Source: Acidobacteriota bacterium
GTDB lineage: Bacteria > Acidobacteriota > Terriglobia > Terriglobales > Acidobacteriaceae
Assembly: GCA_013285705.1 (NCBI GenBank)
Contig: JABDHA010000047.1
Location: 1-32,015 of the forward strand
Reading direction: 5' to 3'
Length of the DNA stretch: 32,015 nucleotides
The notes beneath the pieces were generated by a model. The model was not told where the DNA came from. It saw only the letters and a program-made list of their open reading frames with translations, and searched no databases. Positions 16,163-24,481 of the stretch are shown here, one piece after another (within the stretch, counting starts at the first letter, position 1; every line of letters begins with the position of its first letter). A program made the translations under genes and the position numbers.

Positions 16163-17248
16163 TCACTTGCTGTTCGTGTCGAAGACCAGATGCCTCTCAA
16201 AGAATGGCAGCACCTCGGTATAGACCCGACCGTCCTCGACCCAGTTCCGTTCGCCCCAGGTCCCGTTGTACTCTTCCGCTTCGTGAGCAATCCCGAACTC
16301 ATTCAGCTTGTGGGTGAAAGCCTGGTTGGAATACACATGGTCCTGATTCAGGTCGCTGCGCCCCCAGTCGAATTTGAATCCCCGCAGGGATTTCAGGTTG
16401 TCGGCATATTGAGGAATCATCTCTTCCAGAAAGAAATTGGTGCGCAGGCGTTCGGTGAGCTTGGTATCGACGATGAGTTTGTCTCCATCCTTGTGAGCTA
16501 CCAGGTCGATGTAGAGCGGCGGCTTGTCGGGATTGGGCAGATGGGCCTGAAAGATGGCAGTGAAAATCTGGGAGTAGCCGTCCTTCTTCACATCGTCGAG
16601 GGATTTGGCATTCGCCATAAGATCCCAATTGGGCAACGAAGCCAGGACTTTGATCCCGGACCCGGTTCCCACCGGATGCAGACCATACACAGCGCTGAAA
16701 ACCTCCGGATGCACCATGCCAAAACGAATCGCGCAATACCCTCCCATGAATTCTCCACTGACTCCGCGTGAGTCGCGGCGAGGCAGCGTCTTGAAGTTCG
16801 CGTCGATGTCAGGCACCAGTTCCTGGACGATGAAATCCTCCCAGTTCCCGCTCGCCGACGAATTGACGCACCAGGAACTTCCCACTGAGGTGTTCATATC
16901 CACCGCGACCAGGATGAACTTGTCGATCACTCCAGCCGCGATCGCCCGGTCGAAGAGGCTTTGCGTGTCTTTGTGGTCGAAAATATCGCGGTAGCTTCCA
17001 AAAGCGTCAGGAAAAAAGTAGATCACCGGATAACGCTGCTTCGAGTCTTCATATCCTGCTGGGAGATAGACCACCATCTTCCTCACCGGACTGGTGCCGA
17101 TTTTGTTCCCGGCAAAGTTCTTCGACTGGATCTCCCGGCTGACAAGCTGGCTCTTTGCAGAATCGGCGTGCGAGGAGACCGCCTCTGAAAGGACGAAAAA
17201 CATGACAGCCGTCATGCATACCGCTCTCTGTATCCGTGTTGCGATCAT
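16163..17248 (-). CDS. Secreted esterase-fold (esterase D/PF00756-like) protein lacking catalytic Ser
   Basis: A 361-residue alpha/beta-hydrolase of the putative-esterase family (feruloyl-esterase/antigen-85 like). A signal peptide occupies about 1-28 (cleavage near SHA-DS). The N-terminal strand region reads KMVVYLPAGYEDSKQRYPVIY, and the nucleophile elbow is at about 161-171. The usual G-H/E-S-M-G-G is here GEFMGG, so residue 167 is Phe where Ser is expected (codon TTC, one base from TCC). Near the C-terminus the usual G-T-H of EEYxGTH is GTW, so the catalytic His also seems lost. It is therefore probably a non-catalytic binding protein or a decaying gene. AAGGAG lies ten bases before ATG. 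It follows its own promoter with palindromic sites and lies upstream of GH27 on the same strand. Confidence 0.82.
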   Translation of the reverse strand: MIATRIQRAVCMTAVMFFVLSEAVSSHADSAKSQLVSREIQSKNFAGNKIGTSPVRKMVVYLPAGYEDSKQRYPVIYFFPDAFGSYRDIFDHKDTQSLFDRAIAAGVIDKFILVAVDMNTSVGSSWCVNSSASGNWEDFIVQELVPDIDANFKTLPRRDSRGVSGEFMGGYCAIRFGMVHPEVFSAVYGLHPVGTGSGIKVLASLPNWDLMANAKSLDDVKKDGYSQIFTAIFQAHLPNPDKPPLYIDLVAHKDGDKLIVDTKLTERLRTNFFLEEMIPQYADNLKSLRGFKFDWGRSDLNQDHVYSNQAFTHKLNEFGIAHEAEEYNGTWGERNWVEDGRVYTEVLPFFERHLVFDTNSK

Positions 17249-17302
17249 CTTGAACTCTCTCCTTTGCCGTCGCCGCTATGAGCGTTGTCGTCACCCATTA
17301 GA

Positions 17303-17336
17303 ATCACATTGTGATACTAATCATGACACCTGTCAA
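17303..17336 (-). promoter_or_regulatory. Esterase promoter with palindromic operators
   Basis: Read on the minus strand, TTGACA (17336-17331) is followed after 17 bases by CACAAT (17313-17308), a good sigma-70-type promoter. The perfect 13-bp palindrome ATCACATTGTGAT (17303-17315) covers the -10 box, and TGACACCTGTCA (17324-17335) covers the -35 box. Both positions suit a repressor. The regulator is not in the window. Confidence 0.6.
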
Positions 17337-17347
17337 AAGAAATTGTG

Positions 17348-17482
17348 ATGAAGCCGCTGTACAACTCAGAACAAGCAGGATGGCAGCAGGAGCACAAGTG
17401 GTACACGCTTCACATCTGGCGCATTGTGACGCTCACCGTCGCCATGATGGGCTTTATTCTCGGGATTTTGCGAGCCTGCTGA
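17348..17482 (+). CDS. Possible 44-residue single-span membrane protein
   Basis: ATG 17348 to TGA 17480 encodes 44 residues: a polar, Trp/Gln-rich N-terminus (NSEQAGWQQEHKWYTLHIW) followed by one hydrophobic helix (IVTLTVAMMGFILGIL) and a short RAC end. The composition looks like a real small inner-membrane protein, but the ribosome-binding site is weak and no family is recognised. It is divergent from the esterase gene across the palindromic promoter region. It could equally be a chance frame. Confidence 0.35.
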   Translation: MKPLYNSEQAGWQQEHKWYTLHIWRIVTLTVAMMGFILGILRAC

Positions 17483-17507
17483 ACGCAGGTAGATTGCCTG
17501 TCAGGTG

Positions 17508-17549
17508 CTCAGAAAACAGCAACGCCGCCCGAATGGGCGGCGTTGCTGT
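17508..17549 (-). terminator. Intrinsic terminator of the small conserved gene
   Basis: ACAGCAACGCCGCCC (17516-17530) and its exact complement (17535-17549) form a 15-bp GC-rich stem with a 4-base loop. On the minus strand it is followed by TTTTCT. It lies 20 bases after the stop of the minus-strand gene ending at 17570. Confidence 0.85.
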
Positions 17550-17569
17550 AGAAAACTCTCGACACCAGC

Positions 17570-17797
17570 TTACAAGGTCGACTCGATCTCGAAGCCCCAG
17601 GCTTCCAGCAGCGCCTCAGGAATGTACTTCGAGTTGCGGTTGCGGCGAGCCCACTCGCGCAAGCGCGTGGAACGGATGTACTGATCCGGTGTAAGCTTAT
17701 ATTCCTTCACCACTTGTTCGAAGGAAGTTACAGTAGGGACGACCGGACCGATGGGCTCCGGCTTGCCCCAGTTTGGATTGCCACGACGTTTTGCCAT
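17570..17797 (-). CDS. Small conserved hypothetical protein (75 aa)
   Basis: A soluble, basic-to-neutral 75-residue protein starting MAKRRGNPNWGKPEP. A helical middle contains FEQVVKEYKLTPDQYIRST and REWARRNRNSKYIP, and the end is EALLEAWGFEIESTL. The Arg/Lys-rich helices suggest nucleic-acid or ribosome contact, but no domain is recognised and no function is assigned. It looks like a conserved acidobacterial hypothetical protein from memory of similar sequences, not from a search. The gene is bounded by its own promoter (17904-17932) and a strong terminator, so it is a single-gene unit with a leader of about 100 bases. This supports it being real despite its size. Confidence 0.75.
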   Translation of the reverse strand: MAKRRGNPNWGKPEPIGPVVPTVTSFEQVVKEYKLTPDQYIRSTRLREWARRNRNSKYIPEALLEAWGFEIESTL

Positions 17798-17903
17798 TTT
17801 TCTTATTTACCCCTAGCAAGTAAGGTGACGTGCAAAGATTCCGGCGAAAGCAAGGGGAACCTAACGTAACAGCAGGCCTCGCCGGGAAGTCACAAACTCT
17901 TTA

Positions 17904-17932
17904 ATTTTAGGTATTTTTTATCCAAAAATCAA
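17904..17932 (-). promoter_or_regulatory. Promoter of the 75-residue protein gene
   Basis: On the minus strand, TTGATT (17932-17927), a 17-base A/T-rich spacer and TAAAAT (17909-17904) match a sigma-70-like promoter well. Transcription would start about 100 bases before the ATG. The surrounding 17800-18060 is AT-rich and holds no other gene that can be seen. Confidence 0.6.
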
Positions 17933-18058
17933 TAGAAAAATCGCGTTATACGAAACGAAATACGACGTAAGTACACCATCTTGAATCGATTTTTTTTTGC
18001 ACACTTAATTAGACGTCCTGGCACGGCTTTCGACTCCTCAAAGCTGTAACATTCCTGC

Positions 18059-18087
18059 AATATATGAGCGCGACACACTCATATATT
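18059..18087 (+). promoter_or_regulatory. Unexplained perfect palindrome upstream of groESL
   Basis: AATATATGAG (18059-18068), a 9-base spacer and CTCATATATT (18078-18087) form a perfect 10-N9-10 inverted repeat. It ends 12 bases before the groESL -35 box. The architecture resembles CIRCE (9-N9-9), but the sequence is unrelated. A second heat-shock regulator site is a possibility. Confidence 0.55.
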
Positions 18088-18099
18088 TCCCCTGACTGC

Positions 18100-18154
18100 T
18101 TGACAAACGTGTATCGGGTTCCCTACATTAGCAATCGAAGAGTGAAAGTGCTAA
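18100..18154 (+). promoter_or_regulatory. groESL promoter with degenerate CIRCE (HrcA) element
   Basis: The -35 box TTGACA (18100-18105) is 18 bases from the -10 box TACATT (18124-18129). TTAGCAATC-N9-AAGTGCTAA at 18128-18154 differs from the CIRCE consensus (TTAGCACTC-N9-GAGTGCTAA) at two positions. Its place at the transcription start is the usual one for HrcA repression of chaperonin operons. The leader to groES is about 140 bases long. Confidence 0.8.
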
Positions 18155-18279
18155 AGCCTGGGGGAGTACACCCTTCCGGGCCACCCGATCTCCTCAATAA
18201 ATTGTTGCAGTCAGAAATTTCCTACATTTCAGCATTCAAAACCGCGAGGCTGGCCCTCGCGCGAAGGAGAAGCACCGCA

Positions 18280-18591
18280 ATGGCAACTGCTACCGTAGCC
18301 ACTACCTTTACTCCGTTGCATGACCGCATCCTGGTCCGCCGCGTAGACGAGGGCGAGACCGTCCGTGGCGGCATCATCATCCCCGACTCAGCCAAGGAAA
18401 AGCCCCAGGAAGGCGAAGTGATCGCCGTCGGCAAGGGCAAGTCAAACGACGAAGGCAAGACCTTTCCGCTCGATGTGAAGTCTGGCGACCGCATTCTCTT
18501 CGGCAAGTATTCCGGCACCGAAATCAAGATCGATGGCGAAGAATTCCTCATCATGCGTGAGGAAGAAGTCCTCGGCATCCTCAAGAAGTAG
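18280..18591 (+). CDS. groES: Co-chaperonin GroES
   Basis: A 103-residue GroES/Cpn10. It has [17 protein letters not shown] at the N-terminus, the mobile-loop region [17 protein letters not shown] that contacts Gro[48 protein letters not shown] and a final KK. It forms the heptameric lid of the GroEL folding chamber in the cytoplasm. ATG 18280 is chosen because AAGGAG at 18264-18269 precedes it; the frame stays open upstream to 18064 through the promoter and CIRCE, which rules that longer start out. It is followed by groEL after 92 bases. Confidence 0.97.
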   Translation: MATATVATTFTPLHDRILVRRVDEGETVRGGIIIPDSAKEKPQEGEVIAVGKGKSNDEGKTFPLDVKSGDRILFGKYSGTEIKIDGEEFLIMREEEVLGILKK

Positions 18592-18597
18592 AACTCA

Positions 18598-18630
18598 CCG
18601 TTCAGGCACACGCGGCTTCGCCGCAAAACC
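18598..18630 (+). repeat. 33-base hairpin mini-element, copy A (after groES)
   Basis: Just after the groES stop, CAGGCACACGCGGCTTCGCC leads into GCAAAACC, with a GCGGC-TTC-GCCGC stem. Two related copies follow groEL (20358-20390) and the decayed groEL tail (21017-21049). The stem base pairs differ in a compensatory way between copies A and B, suggesting a conserved RNA fold. Confidence 0.55.
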
Positions 18631-18671
18631 TTCAGGTATCAAATGTGGAGCGATCGGCTCCGCGATTGTAA

Positions 18672-20424
<1,753 letters not shown>

Positions 20425-20520
20425 TCATCGTTACGATAATTTCTGCCCCCTACTTCACGAATTCAATCTACGGTGTGCATACTCATACTTGGGTAAAAAC
20501 TCGAGATTAAGGAAAAACTA

Positions 20521-20950
20521 ATGCGCTCACCCTTTGTTGGTATTGCATTTCTTTTTCTTACAGCGCCTTTCATCCAAGCACAGAGTTGTGGTGGCTTTTC
20601 CTCGGTCACGGAAAGTGTTGCTCTCGTTTATCCACCAATAGCCAAAGCAGCAGGGGTGCAAGGCACTGTAATTATGCTCACAACCTTTCGTAAAGACGGC
20701 ACTCTAGAAAGTTCAAAAAATAGTCAGTGGTCCACTCATGTTGCGACAGAGTGCAATGAATTTTGTCTCAGGATGGAAAGCTAATACGTACAGCGGATCG
20801 CGTACCTGTCCCGTCGTAATTCGCTACTTCATCGCGCAGCCCGACCATAAGGAACCGAACCAACAACGCGAAGACCTGCAGCACGTTTCTATCTATGCTG
20901 TGCCGATAATTCTTGATAGCCAGTATTCAGCAATGGCGATTCGACGGTAG
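20521..20950 (+). pseudogene. Frameshifted secreted TonB C-terminal-domain-like protein
   Basis: ATG 20521 (AAGGA seven to eight bases upstream) opens with a signal peptide (FVGIAFLFLTAPFIQAQS), then a TonB-type segment (YPPIAKAAGVQGTVIMLTTF, KDGTLESS). The frame then leaves the family pattern and stops at 20784. The continuation IVSGPLMLRQSAMNFVSGWK to the stop at 20948-20950 is one base further on. The shift maps to the A6 run at 20715-20720: with five A the frames join into about 142 residues. This is either a one-base insertion, a sequencing slip, or a site of transcriptional slippage. The segment is visibly AT-richer than its neighbours and lies between the two groEL-tail repeats, which suggests transfer. 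Such proteins are periplasmic or exported; the exact role is unknown. Confidence 0.7.
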
Positions 20951-21016
20951 CCGAAGACTGCTGCACCTGCAGGCGGCCACGGCGGCGGCATTGGAAGGCA
21001 TGTACTAAGGACTGGG

Positions 21017-21049
21017 CCGTCCAGGCACACGCGCCTTCGGCACAAAACC
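21017..21049 (+). repeat. 33-base hairpin mini-element, copy C (in decayed tail)
   Basis: The GCGCC-TTC-GGCAC form has one stem pair broken relative to copy B, in line with this copy no longer being under selection. Confidence 0.5.
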
Positions 21050-21050
21050 A

Positions 21051-21082
21051 CAAAAGCCCCGCTTCGCGCGGGCTTTTGCTTT
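21051..21082. terminator. Terminator copy between convergent genes
   Basis: CAAAAGCCCCGC and GCGGGCTTTTG form a stem with one bulged C. It lies 20 bases after the methyltransferase stop on the minus strand, and may end that gene as well as transcripts from the left. Confidence 0.6.
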
Positions 21083-21102
21083 GCTCACATCGTGGCATGC
21101 AA

Positions 21103-21927
21103 TCACGGAGTGAGATTCTCTCGTGGCTCCTTACTCGCAACGTACAGATACCGCAGCAGACGCTTTTCGCTCGTCAAGATATGTACACAGGAGAGGAACC
21201 GCTGCAGCCCCTCGAAGTTGGTATCGCCTTCCGCTGCGACCAGTTCCTCTTTCCTTTTCTCCCGTGCGTGATACCACTGCTTCGCGATCCGAGCCGCGCT
21301 CTCGGTTGTGTCTTTTACGCGGATGTGGCAAAACTTCGCTCGCTCCATGAGCCGTTCATTCTCTCCGGGTGGGCTGTACACGTAAAAGCCGATCGAGCTA
21401 CGGGTGGCGATCTCTTCGTGGGAAACCATTCCGCCAATGACCAGCGCATCACTGAACAGCATCCGTCCGCCAGGCTTTAGTATGCGAAACATCTCGACCA
21501 ACACCTCGGGGCGTCCTGGGAGATGGCACAGTACGTCATTCGAGAACACAGCATCGAAGGTGTTGTTGTCGAAAGGTAGATTCTTCGAGGCATCGCACCG
21601 CTCAAAACGCACCTGGGAAGCGAGACCTCTTGCCGCCGCAAGCTGGTTCGCAGTGCGAACTCCCGATTCGTTCATGTCCAGCCCGATGAGCCGGCAGCCC
21701 ACTTTTTCTGCAAGGTGTACCGCATATCCGCCCGAACCGCACCCCAGTTCTAGCACAAACGAATCGGATTTCAGACCCAGCAGTTGGGGGATTGCATTCG
21801 ATTCTTCCGTTGTCACCCAGCTTGTTTGCCCAAAATCCTCGCCGTAGGTCTCGATGCGCACCTGGCGGTAGATAGCCGACTCATAATTTTCGTACGCACT
21901 ATCGTAGAGATCCACTTTGCGTGACAT
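21103..21927 (-). CDS. SAM-dependent class I methyltransferase
   Basis: A 274-residue methyltransferase. Motif I is VLELGCGSGGYA (about 58-69), followed by the acidic motif IGLDMNESG, FERCDASKNLPFDNNTFDAVFSN (motif II region, read in parts) and LKPGGRMLFSD (motif IV-like). The N-terminal YDSAYENYESAIYRQVRIETYG and GQTSWVTTEE are like those of small-molecule or amine methyltransferases of the sarcosine/dimethylglycine type. The substrate cannot be fixed. ATG 21927 is chosen over TTG 21972 because GGAGAGGA precedes it with normal spacing. It is a single-gene unit, convergent with the groEL-tail region and divergent from the duplicated-domain gene. Confidence 0.85.
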   Translation of the reverse strand: MSRKVDLYDSAYENYESAIYRQVRIETYGEDFGQTSWVTTEESNAIPQLLGLKSDSFVLELGCGSGGYAVHLAEKVGCRLIGLDMNESGVRTANQLAAARGLASQVRFERCDASKNLPFDNNTFDAVFSNDVLCHLPGRPEVLVEMFRILKPGGRMLFSDALVIGGMVSHEEIATRSSIGFYVYSPPGENERLMERAKFCHIRVKDTTESAARIAKQWYHAREKRKEELVAAEGDTNFEGLQRFLSCVHILTSEKRLLRYLYVASKEPRENLTP

Positions 21928-22038
21928 GTCAGGAATCCTCTCCCTGCGCGATCCTACTTGGAATTTCGACAAATTTTGTTCAAATACAGGCCAAAAGAGC
22001 GCTATTTTAACGCCTGGCAGACCCGGCTGCTTACCTCA

Positions 22039-22125
22039 TTCACCCAAAAACGGGTGAAAATTAACTCTAAAGTAACATCACAAAGTAACTTTTAGGTTGC
22101 GTTACGATCAGCTTCTGGCTAGCCT
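22039..22125 (+). promoter_or_regulatory. Promoter region of the duplicated-domain gene
   Basis: TTGCGT (22097-22102), 17 bases and TAGCCT (22120-22125) form a likely promoter. Upstream lie a direct repeat AAAGTAAC (22069-22076 and 22082-22089, 13 bases apart) and a palindrome TTCACCC-AAAAAC-GGGTGAA (22039-22058). These may be activator and repressor sites for this gene or for the divergent methyltransferase. Confidence 0.45.
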
Positions 22126-22175
22126 AAATTATCAGCTCGCCGATATTCCCAACAAAAGTTAAAAGGATGCTCAGG

Positions 22176-23651
22176 ATGAAACGCACATTTCTGTTCCTCA
22201 TCCTGCTATGTGTGTACTACCGGGCTCGTGGACAGTCTGCACAGGCAGTGGATGACAGTTTGCCGTCAGCACCATCAGCCAGTTTCGTAGGCACACCAGC
22301 TGCGATAGCCCCTGCTGCACCGGCGGCCAATTCACCGAATCTTCCGCGCTCTTATCGTCCGGCCATGCCTATCACCACGCTTACCTGGGGCATGAAGATG
22401 GACTACTATCTGCGGAGCACGGGTTCCTTCCGAAATTTTCTTGAAGCGGGCTTCCTGGCCGGGATTCCCAACCTCCCCTCGGCTCCCGAGCAGCCGCAGC
22501 CTCCGGCGGCCGTTACCATCGACGGCGTACAGAACTACGCCAACGCCATGGACGCCTATGGCGACGGTATGGACGCCTGGCGCCGCTCCAGCGAAGATGA
22601 GCTGCGCTATCGCGGACGCCGCTTCGCTGTCGGCTTCGCTACAGCCGAAACGCGGCAGTTGCTCAGCGACTTCGTCCTTCCCGTCGCGCTGCATCAGGAC
22701 CCCCGCTATGTCCCAGCCTATATCGATGGCTCCTTCGGCGAGCGCATGTGGCATGCGGTAAGCGCCATTGCCGTAACGCGCAGCGACAGCGGTCATCTGG
22801 TTCCGAACTATTCGAAGATCGGCGGCACCATCGCTGCGGCGTACATTGGCAAAGCCGTCTACGCGAAGGAGTTCGATGTTCCGCAGCTGAATACGGGGCG
22901 GTTCGTCAGCCACTATATTGGCTACAGCCTCGCCGGCGACCTGGCGACCAACGTAGGCCGTGAGCTGGTGCGCTCCTCCATCAAGCCCGATATCGAGATG
23001 TACTCGTCGCAGGGCATCGCGACCCAGGATTCGTATTACCCGCTCTCCGCCGGTGGGAAATTCTTTTACTGGGTGCGCAGCACCTGGGGATTGCGCAACT
23101 TTATCCAGGGCGCGCTGATGGCCGGGATTCCGAATATTCCCGATCAGCCGGAGCAGCCCGCAGTGCCGAACATTACAACCCAGGAGCAGGCGCTCGTCTT
23201 CGACGCAATCTTTGTGCAGTACGGCGAAGATATTCAGGCATGGCGCGACAATCTGGAAGACGACGTGCGCTACCACGAACGCCGTTTGATCGGCGGATTT
23301 AGCGAATCGGAGACGCAGCAGTTTCTGGCAAACCTGGCGGTGCCCATTGTCCTCGGCATGGACCCGCGCTACATCCCGCTCGGTCCCGGACACTCCGCCG
23401 GCTCACGCATGGGCAATGCTCTTACCAGCGTCGCAATAGGCCACATGGATTCGGGCCGCAAGATGGTCAACCTGCCGATACTCGCCGGAACCGTCGGCGC
23501 GGCATTTGTCGCCAAAGAGCTCTATTATCCAAAGCTCGGCGTGCCGGAACTCGAGAGCAATCGTGTACTGGCGAAGACGATCGGCTTCAACTTCGCTGCG
23601 GATGGCCTGCTGAACCTGTTCAGCGAGTTCTTCATGCACAAAGGCTTTTAG
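22176..23651 (+). CDS. Secreted protein with two tandem copies of one domain
   Basis: A 491-residue protein with a signal peptide (about 1-20) and a Pro/Ala-rich linker (about 25-65). Two diverged copies of a domain of about 195 residues follow (about 74-268 and 294-490). Matching landmarks are RSTGSFRNFLEAGFLAGIPN and RSTWGLRNFIQGALMAGIPN, then GDGMDAWRR/GEDIQAWRD, RYRGRRF/RYHERRL, and LHQDPRY/LGMDPRY. The DPRY stretch is followed by a conserved SDSG/MDSG and small-residue-rich helices. Single-copy relatives seem common in Acidobacteria as hypothetical proteins, possibly outer-membrane associated. No enzyme motif is seen. ATG 22176 is preferred to 22167 because AAAAGGA lies nine bases before it. 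No other gene shares its transcript clearly. Confidence 0.75.
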   Translation: MKRTFLFLILLCVYYRARGQSAQAVDDSLPSAPSASFVGTPAAIAPAAPAANSPNLPRSYRPAMPITTLTWGMKMDYYLRSTGSFRNFLEAGFLAGIPNLPSAPEQPQPPAAVTIDGVQNYANAMDAYGDGMDAWRRSSEDELRYRGRRFAVGFATAETRQLLSDFVLPVALHQDPRYVPAYIDGSFGERMWHAVSAIAVTRSDSGHLVPNYSKIGGTIAAAYIGKAVYAKEFDVPQLNTGRFVSHYIGYSLAGDLATNVGRELVRSSIKPDIEMYSSQGIATQDSYYPLSAGGKFFYWVRSTWGLRNFIQGALMAGIPNIPDQPEQPAVPNITTQEQALVFDAIFVQYGEDIQAWRDNLEDDVRYHERRLIGGFSESETQQFLANLAVPIVLGMDPRYIPLGPGHSAGSRMGNALTSVAIGHMDSGRKMVNLPILAGTVGAAFVAKELYYPKLGVPELESNRVLAKTIGFNFAADGLLNLFSEFFMHKGF

Positions 23652-23751
23652 TTCCTCCACCAAGCGAGCTTCGCACAGACAATCTGCCGGCAACCAATTA
23701 CATTGGAGGAAAGAAGGCAGACGGCTGTAGCAGTTCGGCCTGGAGGGAACA

Positions 23752-24471
23752 GTGGACCAGAGGTTTTCCGGCAAACTGGCATTGGTCAGCGGAGGCACAG
23801 GAGGACTTGGTCGCGCTGTGACCGTGGCCTTTCTTGCGGAAGGCGCACGTGTGGCCGTTCCGTATTTCGATCAGAAAGAATTCGATGACCTGAAGGCCGC
23901 GGCTTCTGAGCATGCCGCAAGACTCGAAGGACAAAGCATTGACGTGACCGACGAAGCAGCCGTCCGTATGTTTGCGGATGGTGTGCTGGCAAAGCATGGC
24001 AGGCTCGATGTTCTGGTAAATACTGTGGGCGGCTATGCCGGCGGCTTAAAGCTGTGGGAGATGGATGCGAAAGTCTTCGACCGGATGCTGCAATTGAACC
24101 TGCGCTCTGGCTTTGCTTTGTCGCGCGCAGCCGTGCCAGCAATGCTGAAGCAGGGACACGGAGCGATCGTCAATGTTGCGGCGAAGGCTGCGGTCGATCA
24201 CGCTGCGGGCGCATCGGCGTATGCGTCTTCGAAAGCAGCGGCAGTGGCACTCATGGATTCGCTCGCTGCCGATCTGAAGGGCACGGGAGTTCGCGTGAAT
24301 TCGATTCTCCCGAGCATTATCGATACGAAGGCGAACCGTGAGGCAATGCCGGACGCGGATTTCAGCAAGTGGCCGAAGCCGGAAGAGATTGCCCGCGTCA
24401 TTCTTTTCCTGTGTAGCGACGAAGCAGCGGTAGTTCATGGCGCGGCTTTGCCTGTCTACGGGAATAGCTGA
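23752..24471 (+). CDS. SDR-family protein with Ala in place of the catalytic Ser
   Basis: A 239-residue short-chain dehydrogenase/reductase fold: SGGTGGLG (13-20) for cofactor, IDVTD (63-67), VNTVGG (89-94) and YASSK (Y157, K161). At the usual catalytic Ser position the sequence reads VNVAAKAAVDHAAG, so Ser is replaced by Ala (about 143-144). This resembles the dihydropteridine-reductase-like branch, which also lacks that Ser. It may reduce a pterin or quinonoid substrate, or be a modified SDR. The start is GTG 23752 with GGAGGG five bases upstream. It lies 100 bases after the previous gene on the same strand and ends ten bases from the convergent exporter gene. Confidence 0.85.
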   Translation: MDQRFSGKLALVSGGTGGLGRAVTVAFLAEGARVAVPYFDQKEFDDLKAAASEHAARLEGQSIDVTDEAAVRMFADGVLAKHGRLDVLVNTVGGYAGGLKLWEMDAKVFDRMLQLNLRSGFALSRAAVPAMLKQGHGAIVNVAAKAAVDHAAGASAYASSKAAAVALMDSLAADLKGTGVRVNSILPSIIDTKANREAMPDADFSKWPKPEEIARVILFLCSDEAAVVHGAALPVYGNS

Positions 24472-24481
24472 TTCTTTCTAC

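Larger units (their letters stand above)
20949..21082 (+). pseudogene. Decayed second copy of the groEL 3' end and terminator
   Basis: This repeats 20293-20424 with substitutions and small insertions (for example CATTGG for CATGG and ACTAAGG for ACTAGG) that break the reading frame. It begins exactly at the stop codon of the TonB-like gene. No groEL body is attached, so it cannot encode a chaperonin. Its hairpin may still end transcription. Confidence 0.88.

Noticed and set aside
18064..18279. An N-terminal extension of groES from ATG 18064
   Set aside because: The extension would cover the promoter and CIRCE and has no GroES homology; the start at 18280 has a proper ribosome-binding site.
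20949..21082. A second groEL gene
   Set aside because: Only the last 59 coding bases are present and they carry frame-breaking indels; it is a decayed duplicate, not a gene.
22332..23393. A 353-codon minus-strand frame opposite the duplicated-domain gene
   Set aside because: The plus strand has a signal peptide, ribosome-binding site and internal domain repeat; the opposite frame has none of these.
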